NCBI GenBank assembly: GCA_002350525.1
Contig: DEFA01000050.1
Span: forward strand, 199,281-263,280
DNA: 64,000 nt
Direction of reading: 5' to 3'
DNA from: Lachnospiraceae bacterium UBA2864
GTDB lineage: Bacteria > Bacillota > Clostridia > Lachnospirales > Lachnospiraceae
A program made the translations under genes and the position numbers. Below are positions 27,178 through 33,349 of the stretch, piece after piece. The notes under the pieces are model-generated. The model worked only from the letters and a program-made list of their open reading frames with translations. It was not told where the DNA came from and searched no databases. Position 1 is the stretch's first letter; every line of letters begins with the position of its first letter.

Positions 27178-28154
27178 TCCCCGGTTCTTTCCTCCTCTAT
27201 ATAAGTATTACAATTCAATTCCTTCCGAATCTTACAAGGTTCACAATATTCCCGACGCTCGCAATTTCTGCATGATTCCCATTTTCCCTGAGTCGTTCTG
27301 AAATCATTCACTATATCAGAATTTTCCCAATAGTCCTTTAGGGAGTCATACTTTGATAATTCCTCGAATATCGAATAATCTGCATGTGTGCACGGCGAAA
27401 CACGTCCATATGCATTTATGGTCATCGAATACTTTCCTGCACTGCATCCCCTCAGCAATCGGCTGGTCTGTTTAATACCTGTCGCATTTTTCAATTCGAA
27501 ATAGCAGGACTCAATACCTATATTTACATTTCCTTTATAGTTCCTGATAAAATCCGCCAGCGAAACCAATTGTTCTTTTGTAACAGCCGAACATAGATCA
27601 TTACTTGCATCATGTTTATTCATCAAAATGTCAATCTGTTCCACACCTAATGATTCGGCTAAACTTATTATGTTTTTAAAATCCGCACAATTATCTCCGC
27701 GAGCTACCCAATTAATTCGAAGCGCAATATCATTTTCTCTGCATATATTCCCCGCCTCGACTGCAGCTTTATATCCGTCTCTGGAAAGTCTGTTAATCTC
27801 TTCATTACTACCGTTTAGCGAGATATAGACTGCCGAAACATCCGCCTCTTTCAGTCTTTTGGCATATCCATCATCCAATCCGACACCGCCTGTGGAGATA
27901 TAAACTTCCATGTTTTTATCTCTGATAAACCTGATCAATCCCGTCAGTCCATCATACGAAAGAGGTTCTCCTCCGCTGAGAAGTATTTTTTTTGTTCCGA
28001 TCGTATTTAACTCTTCTATATAATGCTTTACTGTTTCCGGATTTAACTCAACATCCTTTACGTTTTGAAAAAGTTTATAGCATTGCGGACAGCGCAGCGG
28101 ACAAAATGTAGTTAATTCGATATTGACTATCTTAGGTGGTACTATTCTATTCAT
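27174..28154 (-). CDS. radical SAM/SPASM protein, PqqE-like
   Basis: 326 residues. Radical SAM motif TTFCPLRCPQCYK (C18, C22, C25), GGEPL motif in LSGGEPLSYDG, and C-terminal SPASM cysteines in RGCSAGKY, VSPCTHAD and CRNCERREYCEPC. Shorter than the second radical SAM enzyme and without the extra N-terminal domain. The two genes overlap by 4 nt. Likely installs a second modification on the precursor, or works as its partner. Confidence 0.83.
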   Translation of the reverse strand: MNRIVPPKIVNIELTTFCPLRCPQCYKLFQNVKDVELNPETVKHYIEELNTIGTKKILLSGGEPLSYDGLTGLIRFIRDKNMEVYISTGGVGLDDGYAKRLKEADVSAVYISLNGSNEEINRLSRDGYKAAVEAGNICRENDIALRINWVARGDNCADFKNIISLAESLGVEQIDILMNKHDASNDLCSAVTKEQLVSLADFIRNYKGNVNIGIESCYFELKNATGIKQTSRLLRGCSAGKYSMTINAYGRVSPCTHADYSIFEELSKYDSLKDYWENSDIVNDFRTTQGKWESCRNCERREYCEPCKIRKELNCNTYIEEERTGE

Positions 28155-28680
28155 TTGCCTTCTCCATTATCCTATTCAAAATAGTCTCATTCTGCATGAT
28201 CATCCTAAACCAATAAGTATATGCTTCTTTTGAATCTAATAGATCTTTCTGGCATGCAGCAATATCAACCCATTGAAAGTCTTCAACTTCATCAGGATTC
28301 GGCAATATTTTCTGATCGGTCTTTACGATAAAAACATGATCAATCTCATGTTCTGATAAATCCCCGAGTTTTACTTTATATGTAAACTTTCCTATTTCGT
28401 CATATTCGGATATCGAGATCCCCAACTCGTCTTTTGATGCTCTGTTTATAGCCGTTTCTACAGACTCACCTTTCCTAAAATGACTACAAAAGGAATTTGA
28501 TAACAATCCCCCGGAATGATATTTCGATCTTGCTCTTCGTTGTACCAACATCCTTCCGTTTGTATCAACCAGAATCGCTGAAAAGGCTCTATGCAGTGTC
28601 CCCTCTTTATGAACCTTCAGCTTCTCATCAAACCCCAATTCCTCGTCCATTTCATTAACAACCATTATCATTTCGTCCAT
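28147..28680 (-). CDS. Nudix protein, type I IPP isomerase-like
   Basis: 177 residues. Strong match in pattern to isopentenyl-diphosphate delta-isomerase type I: VQRRARSKYHSGGLLSN, active-site Cys65 in NSFCSHF, and the EHEIDHVF motif (E110/E112). The Nudix metal site lies between them. As the first gene of the RiPP operon, coupled by overlap to a radical SAM gene, it is unlikely to be housekeeping. It could supply dimethylallyl diphosphate for prenylation (no prenyltransferase is seen) or be a Nudix hydrolase recruited to a new substrate. ATG has AGGAAA 7 nt upstream. Confidence 0.72.
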   Translation of the reverse strand: MDEMIMVVNEMDEELGFDEKLKVHKEGTLHRAFSAILVDTNGRMLVQRRARSKYHSGGLLSNSFCSHFRKGESVETAINRASKDELGISISEYDEIGKFTYKVKLGDLSEHEIDHVFIVKTDQKILPNPDEVEDFQWVDIAACQKDLLDSKEAYTYWFRMIMQNETILNRIMEKANE

Positions 28681-28781
28681 GAAATTTCCTGATTCCCTTC
28701 TCGTTTTATTTAGTTATTCAGATTTCCCTCTTACGGAAATTTTCTATCTTGTTTTTTCTGTTACCCCTCACACAACGAGAA

Positions 28782-28849
28782 TATTAATATATTCTCCGTG
28801 TATTTATCAATCATCGTTGAGTGAACGACATATATTTCTTATGAACGAC
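28782..28849 (-). promoter_or_regulatory. tandem-repeat activator site and promoter of RiPP operon
   Basis: Minus strand: GTCGTTCAT (28849-28841) and GTCGTTCAC (28829-28821), period 20 bp. TTGATA (28810-28805) starts 19 nt after the last repeat start; TTAATA (28787-28782) follows with a 17-nt spacer (TAATAT with 18). The rest of the 244-nt gap shows no gene and no clear terminator. Confidence 0.65.
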
Positions 28850-28924
28850 ACTATTTTTGGTAAATGCATGAAATATTCATACTTTTACACAGGTTTTCAG
28901 AAACTCTTAAGCTCACCCCTGTCT

Positions 28925-29908
28925 TTATAGGATCATAAGAATTTCTTTTACAAAATTCTCGTCCTCTTCTTTCACGGACCGGATCCTATCTTTAAGCTGA
29001 GCTTTTTTCTGATCCGATTCCTTGTAAAGATATTTAAGATAGTATGCTGTCAGAATCTTTGATTCGGTAATTAATCTATCGTTGTTTTCTTGTAAAGCTT
29101 TTAATTTATCCGAATCATATCTATTCAGTTTGAGCATATATTCCAGACGGTACTTCATAAGCTTTTTATGATCGCATAGAATATGATACATCCTGAAATC
29201 ATTAGGGTGTCCTTCTTCCAGGCAGGTGATCAGGTAATCATAATATCCCAGACCGAATACAACATCCTGATTATAGCCTTTATTCGAAAATGTAAATTTA
29301 TCAAAACTGTCTCTCGCATTCAGATAATCATCAAAATATCTGCGGGCAAGAGTCTCATTAAATTCGTATTCAAGACTTTCATCTTTATAAAGATTTATCA
29401 GCCAGTCATTATTCATACTGGAATTCATGTCATCATAACCGACAATCTTTCTTTCATATTTACCCGCTTTAAAGAAATCCGCGATATATACTTCCTTTTT
29501 CGTGCTGTCATATCCGTATATCAACGAAGAATGAATATGATGCTTCGTTTTATAGACCTCTGAAAATTCAAAATAATATCTATCCAGACATGCCTCAATA
29601 CAATAATCGTTATCTATTTCCCTCTCGATATAATCCGTAAATTCGTTATATTGTATTACATCCTTGTTTACGCGCATCCAGCCCAGACCCGGAAGTCCGA
29701 ATATAATCCTGAAAAAATTGTCTATATCTGCATGGTCGTAAAAGTCTCCATATGTGTGTTCGTGGTTTGGCCTTGCAATCAACTGAATAAAATGATCCAT
29801 GACCCATGCTTCTGCATTTTTATCTTTTCCCCATTTTAAAGACAATATGTTTGCTATAGCCGGATAGGTTGTTATCGGCGGATCTACCATAGGAATAATC
29901 TTTCTCAT
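28925..29908 (-). CDS. BtrH-like papain-fold protein lacking the catalytic Cys
   Basis: About 327 residues from ATG 29908, which follows AGAAGG; the longer GTG start at 29956 is less likely. HHIHSSLIYGYD (H126) and the following YIADFF (D144) match the His and acidic positions of BtrH-like proteins, but the first helix reads TTYPAIANIL with no Cys. Closest in layout to the 18288 protein. Transcribed with the SDR-like gene from the repeat-bearing promoter at 30529. Function unknown; perhaps a structural or substrate-binding partner of the RiPP machinery. Confidence 0.45.
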   Translation of the reverse strand: MRKIIPMVDPPITTYPAIANILSLKWGKDKNAEAWVMDHFIQLIARPNHEHTYGDFYDHADIDNFFRIIFGLPGLGWMRVNKDVIQYNEFTDYIEREIDNDYCIEACLDRYYFEFSEVYKTKHHIHSSLIYGYDSTKKEVYIADFFKAGKYERKIVGYDDMNSSMNNDWLINLYKDESLEYEFNETLARRYFDDYLNARDSFDKFTFSNKGYNQDVVFGLGYYDYLITCLEEGHPNDFRMYHILCDHKKLMKYRLEYMLKLNRYDSDKLKALQENNDRLITESKILTAYYLKYLYKESDQKKAQLKDRIRSVKEEDENFVKEILMIL

Positions 29909-29946
29909 ATCATCTACCTTCTCTGATTTTGTATTTTCTCTTACTG

Positions 29947-30477
29947 TCAGATACACATAACGCTGATATCCTGCGCAGTACTCTTAACAAGTTTCCGGCA
30001 ATATCCGATCAAAGCAGCCTTTGCCGCATCTTGTCCTGTTATTCCTTCTTTTCGCTTTAGCTTTTCATCTATGGATGAGACCAAGACTATCCCACTGTTC
30101 TTATTTAATTTATGCTTACTGAAAAATGTGCTGATCAAACCGGCAGGTCCTAAAAAGTCTGTTCTTAAATTCCTATGCAGCTCTCTGTTTTCAGATAATT
30201 GTTCCGGTTCTGAAGGGCTCTCATCATCCACATTTACAAATCCATCTATACAGCCTATTTTTCGAACGAATGTATCAAATTCAGTCTCTTCATAATTGAA
30301 TAATTCCAGCCCTGCTATGTTTTTGCCATATTTCTCTTTCAAAATATCCAGTGCCTTTTTGTTCTTCGCTGTTAATATAAGTTTTGCTCCATCCCTTATA
30401 TAATCGTTTATCACTGATTCCCCCCTCTCGGAATCAGCTCCAACGACCAGTATTTTCTTTTCTTCTTTAACTCCCAA
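29947..30477 (-). CDS. short SDR-like protein, catalytic Tyr replaced
   Basis: 176 residues. Rossmann start ILVVGADSERGESV in place of TGxxxGxG; the Ser is kept in IVLVSSIDE, but the YxxxK motif reads GQDAAKAAL, so Gln149 replaces Tyr while Lys153 remains. It is also shorter than the usual 240-260 residues. Probably a non-catalytic or altered relative. The TTG start at 30477 has GGAGG 7 nt upstream. First gene of its unit. Confidence 0.6.
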   Translation of the reverse strand: MGVKEEKKILVVGADSERGESVINDYIRDGAKLILTAKNKKALDILKEKYGKNIAGLELFNYEETEFDTFVRKIGCIDGFVNVDDESPSEPEQLSENRELHRNLRTDFLGPAGLISTFFSKHKLNKNSGIVLVSSIDEKLKRKEGITGQDAAKAALIGYCRKLVKSTAQDISVMCI

Positions 30478-30528
30478 TACCGTACCTCCGTCTTACTTAC
30501 ATTTTTCTGTACTCCCCTCATTAATCCA

Positions 30529-30596
30529 AGATTATTACCGACCGTTAATTTCTTCAACGTCCACTGAGTGAACGACAGATATCAGCTGTAAACGAC
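30529..30596 (-). promoter_or_regulatory. tandem-repeat activator site and promoter (SDR-like unit)
   Basis: Minus strand: GTCGTTTAC (30596-30588) and GTCGTTCAC (30576-30568), period 20 bp. TTGAAG (30557-30552) starts 19 nt after the last repeat start; TAATCT (30534-30529) follows after 17 nt. Same layout as the sites at 16951, 28829 and 31271. Confidence 0.65.
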
Positions 30597-30597
30597 A

Positions 30598-30634
30598 TAA
30601 AAACACCCCGAATGTTTGTCCAACATTCGGGGTT
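30598..30634 (-). terminator. intrinsic terminator of 2H gene
   Basis: Perfect 11-bp stem CCCCGAATGTT/AACATTCGGGG (30606-30616 with 30622-30632), five-base loop, then TGTTTTTA on the minus strand. It ends the 2H phosphoesterase unit just before the next repeat-bearing promoter. Confidence 0.88.
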
Positions 30635-30638
30635 CAAT

Positions 30639-31184
30639 TTATTCTATCGGGAGTTCCTTCTCAATAACTATAATCGACTCTTCATTTTTTCCTATCATCT
30701 CAACGGAAATCCTGCTGACTTTTGTACTGAATACCTCCTTCTGAGATTTTACCTTTTCATATGCCTCATCCATTTCCGACTCAGACGCCAGGCTGCCTAC
30801 CGTAACATGAGGATTATATTCAAATCCCAGCTTATAAGCTTCGAATTCATTTTTATATAACATATCATGAATATTTCTGATATCGTCCTGCCCCTTAACT
30901 ATATCCAGAAACAGGTAATTACCGTAAAGTTCGCTATGCTTGCTGAAACCTTTCATTTCTATGTCAAATGCATTTACGTCCTCCAGTCTTTCTTCCAGAA
31001 TATCAGATAATTCGTCATTACTCATTTCCGATTCAAAAGGGAAAACCAATGTAATATGCGGTCTCACAAGTTTCGCCAGAGGATCATATTTTTCACGTAT
31101 AGACTCTATCACATCAATATTTTCAAATTCCGGAAATATCATTATAGTCCTGTAACTCAAACACAAGTCCCCCTTTCGTATCAT
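30639..31184 (-). CDS. 2H phosphoesterase / 2'-5' RNA ligase family
   Basis: 181 residues with the two HxT motifs that define the family: HITL (RPHITLVFPF) and HVTV (NPHVTVGSL). Such proteins act on 2',3'-cyclic or 2'-5' phosphodiesters; the cellular substrate is usually unknown. ATG at 31184 has AAGGGG upstream; TTG at 31160 after AGGGGG would give a start closer to family form (SYRTIMIFPEF). It is a single-gene unit with the same activator repeats as the biosynthetic operons, so a role linked to them is possible. Confidence 0.72.
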   Translation of the reverse strand: MIRKGDLCLSYRTIMIFPEFENIDVIESIREKYDPLAKLVRPHITLVFPFESEMSNDELSDILEERLEDVNAFDIEMKGFSKHSELYGNYLFLDIVKGQDDIRNIHDMLYKNEFEAYKLGFEYNPHVTVGSLASESEMDEAYEKVKSQKEVFSTKVSRISVEMIGKNEESIIVIEKELPIE

Positions 31185-31223
31185 AGTTCACTTCCCCTTC
31201 ACGTATTTTTGTTTTAATACTTT

Positions 31224-31318
31224 ATTATACCAATTCTACCTGAAATGCGAACCCTCCGTTTAGCGAATGACATATATTTCATGTGAACGACATATTCCCT
31301 CATTTGAACGACATATTT
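31224..31318 (-). promoter_or_regulatory. triple-repeat activator site and promoter of 2H gene
   Basis: Minus strand repeats GTCGTTCAA (31112 relative start, 31312-31304), GTCGTTCAC (31291-31283) and GTCATTCGC (31271-31263), periods 21 and 20 bp. The -35 position (31252-31247) reads GTTCGC, a poor match, while the -10 (31229-31224) is a perfect TATAAT with a 17-nt spacer. Good -10 with bad -35 fits an activator-dependent promoter. Confidence 0.7.
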
Positions 31319-31757
31319 TTCAGCAGTCGGTCAGATTCCTGCTTCCTTCCGATTTCCCCGAAGTTTAGTTCCTTTTTCTCAAAATCATATAGGAGCATTC
31401 CGTCCTCATTTCTTTCTACCTCACACAGAATTTTTCCCGATGCGTCTATAAAGCATGTCGGTGCTGTCTGATACGGTGATGAAACATTTACCGACAGGAT
31501 CGGCGTAACATTTTCAACCGCTCGGGTAATGAGATGGCTCCCCATCATATGATATCTGACTGTGTCATCTGTACCCGAAACATCATCAAAAAGTACGATA
31601 TTAAGATCGGTCTTTGCCAGATAAAGTTCCCTGAAGTATTCCGGAAATATCTGATGCCTCCTTTGCTTTATCCATTGCATTTGCTACGCTGATAGCCTTA
31701 TCCGCAATTTCGAACATCGGCAGATCGTTCATGGAATCACCGAATACTACAACCCTT
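31300..31757 (-). pseudogene. fused remnants of HAD phosphatase and nitrilase-family genes
   Basis: Reading 5' to 3' on the minus strand, a Cof-type HAD C-terminal piece (VVVFGDSMNDLPMFEIADKA, metal Asp motif) runs to about 31640. The frame then changes into the C-terminal half of a carbon-nitrogen hydrolase (VLFDDVSGTDDTVRYHMMGS, then SVNVSSPYQTAP), ending at 31300. Neither piece has its N-terminal half or a start with a ribosome site. The far end runs into the activator repeats. It looks like a deletion junction between two old genes at the island edge. Confidence 0.65.
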
Positions 31758-31758
31758 C

Positions 31759-32283
31759 CTAAGCATCTCCGATCTTTTTTTGCATCCATATAAGATCATA
31801 CCATCTGTCATATTTTTTCCCGATTGTTTTCATGTGAGCTACCTTTGTATATCCAACATTTGCATGGAACTTTAAACTGTCATGTGAGAGATATTCATCC
31901 TCTTCTTCGCAGTAAGCCACTCCTGCAAGAAGATTGACTATACCCTGTTTTTTCAATTGCTCTTCCAGCTCGTTATAAAGCATCGTTCCTATTCCCTGCC
32001 TGCGGCAATCTTTATCCAGGTAGATTGACGTTGTCACGGTCCAGTCGTATGCGGCTCTTCCGCTGTATACTCCCGCATACACATAGCCTACAACTTTTCC
32101 GTCTTTCTCACATACAAGATACGGAAATTTTCTCGAAATCTTCTCTATCCTCGTTGAGAATTCACTTACAGACGGAACTTCATATTCAAAAGAAACGGCC
32201 GTATCAAGAACATAGTAAGAATATATTTCCGTCAACCTCTCCGCATCCTCGGGTCTCACATCCCTTATTACCAGATCACTCAT
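31759..32283 (-). CDS. GNAT acetyltransferase, phosphinothricin-acetyltransferase-like
   Basis: 174 residues from ATG 32283, which has GGAGGAAGAA upstream and overlaps the phosphorylase stop by 8 nt. The opening IRDVRPEDAERLTEIYSYYV, the acetyl-CoA loop DCRRQGIGTMLY and the ending FHANVGYTKV are typical of the Pat/MnaT group, which N-acetylates amino-acid-like amines. Coupled to the nucleoside phosphorylase. The long upstream extension of the ORF is in-frame read-through and not part of the gene. Confidence 0.83.
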   Translation of the reverse strand: MSDLVIRDVRPEDAERLTEIYSYYVLDTAVSFEYEVPSVSEFSTRIEKISRKFPYLVCEKDGKVVGYVYAGVYSGRAAYDWTVTTSIYLDKDCRRQGIGTMLYNELEEQLKKQGIVNLLAGVAYCEEEDEYLSHDSLKFHANVGYTKVAHMKTIGKKYDRWYDLIWMQKKIGDA

Positions 32284-33043
32284 TTCTTCCTCCCACATAT
32301 TTTGCAAGTTCAAGAGCCATTCTGAAATGTCCAACATCATGCTGACCTTTATCGTCGTCTGCTTCGAAACGGGAATCCCATTCCGGAGCATCAAGAAGAT
32401 CTCCGCTTGTGAAAAACACATACAGATCAAGGTTTCTGAAGGTACACATTGCCTGGACTCCGGCACTTTCCATCTCTACCGAGATACATCCGTCCGCTTT
32501 ACGCTTTTCGAAATTATTCCTTGTCTCTCGATAGAAAGAATCTGTTGTCCAGGTTTTTCCAAGAACATACGGAATCTTATTTTCTGCCATAAAATCGGCA
32601 ACTGTACTTCCGTTTGCTATATCAATATAATCCGATGCCGGTGCATAATGATAAGATGTTCCTTCGTCTCTATAAGCCGCTGTCGGAACCATTACCTTTC
32701 CGTGTGCTATTTCCTTGTTAAGACATCCCGCACCACCAAACAAAACATATTTATCACAATCAAGTTCTACCGTTGAATCTTCTATAAGAGCAGTTGTAAT
32801 CGGTGCTCCGACAAATGTTCTGAAGAATGCTATTCTCTTATTATCGCTTTCAATCAGGTAGATCGGTGTTTTACCCGAAGCTGACCAAAGTGCCGCAATT
32901 TCTCCGGATGCATAGTTCTGAGCTACATATTTCTCGATCTCATGAGAAAAAGTCACTATGCATACATCTACTTTTACGGCCTCTGGTTTTCTCATCGGAT
33001 TTATTATTGCTTCCGATCTGTTGTCAAATGTCTCTGTTATCAT
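32276..33043 (-). CDS. nucleoside phosphorylase
   Basis: About 255 residues of the PNP/uridine phosphorylase family. VLFGGAGCLNKEIAHGKVMV is the phosphate/ribose loop, and ISVEMESAGVQAMC carries the ribose-binding MExA motif; TSGDLLDAPEW matches the uridine-phosphorylase-like end. It cleaves nucleosides with phosphate. ATG 33043 follows AAGGAGGGC; the in-frame ATG at 33082 lies in the leader. An uORF/antiterminator/terminator leader precedes it. Purine or pyrimidine preference not readable. Confidence 0.82.
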   Translation of the reverse strand: MITETFDNRSEAIINPMRKPEAVKVDVCIVTFSHEIEKYVAQNYASGEIAALWSASGKTPIYLIESDNKRIAFFRTFVGAPITTALIEDSTVELDCDKYVLFGGAGCLNKEIAHGKVMVPTAAYRDEGTSYHYAPASDYIDIANGSTVADFMAENKIPYVLGKTWTTDSFYRETRNNFEKRKADGCISVEMESAGVQAMCTFRNLDLYVFFTSGDLLDAPEWDSRFEADDDKGQHDVGHFRMALELAKYVGGRNE

Positions 33044-33060
33044 TATACTGCCCTCCTTAA

Positions 33061-33156
33061 AATGAATAAAACAAAAAACCACCTATCCCGAAAGATAAGT
33101 GGTATGATATACATCAAAAATCTTATTGCACAGCCTCTGCTGCTTCTATCTTTCGG
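33061..33156 (-). terminator. leader terminator with competing antiterminator
   Basis: Terminator on the minus strand: ACCACTTATC pairs with GATAGGTGGT (33078-33087 with 33094-33103, one mismatch), followed by TTTTTTG, 18 nt before the phosphorylase ribosome site. An upstream segment CCGAAAGATA (33156-33147) is exactly complementary to TATCTTTCGG in the terminator (33097-33088), so a 10-bp antiterminator can form instead. This arrangement is a transcription attenuator. Confidence 0.75.
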
Positions 33157-33160
33157 CATT

Positions 33161-33247
33161 TTAGGTATTCAAATCGTGCTCATGCAAATGATTAATCTGC
33201 TGAGCATTAATAATTGAATCTTGAATTCTGCCGATAAGCTTAAACAT
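33161..33247 (-). CDS. leader ORF, 28 residues
   Basis: ATG 33247 lies 9 nt after AAAGGAAA and downstream of a good promoter. It begins MFKLIGRIQDS, has several His and Asn near the end and stops 4 nt before the antiterminator segment. The position suggests a regulatory leader peptide whose translation decides which hairpin forms. No homologue recognised. Confidence 0.5.
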   Translation of the reverse strand: MFKLIGRIQDSIINAQQINHLHEHDLNT

Positions 33248-33277
33248 AAGGCTATTTCCTTTCATAAATTAGTGTTC

Positions 33278-33307
33278 ATTTTACTAGAGACATAATTCGT
33301 CTGTCAA
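33278..33307 (-). promoter_or_regulatory. promoter of phosphorylase leader
   Basis: Minus strand TTGACA (33307-33302), 18-nt spacer, TAAAAT (33283-33278). It lies after the GGDEF gene stop and about 30 nt before the leader ORF. Confidence 0.7.
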
Positions 33308-33349
33308 GACAAAACATTTTTATTTTATCCGTATATAAGAATTTTCATA

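Noticed and set aside
28860..28924. Weak ACAGG/CCTGT hairpin after the 28925 gene as terminator
   Set aside because: Five-bp stem with a very large loop and no T-tract.
33043..33157. Second leader ORF starting MPKDRSSRGC
   Set aside because: It lacks a ribosome site and reads straight through the terminator stem, so it is most likely chance.
32942..33217. Plus-strand ORF of 91 codons across the phosphorylase leader
   Set aside because: It is antisense to the promoter, uORF and terminator described for the minus strand, has no ribosome site and no protein-like features.
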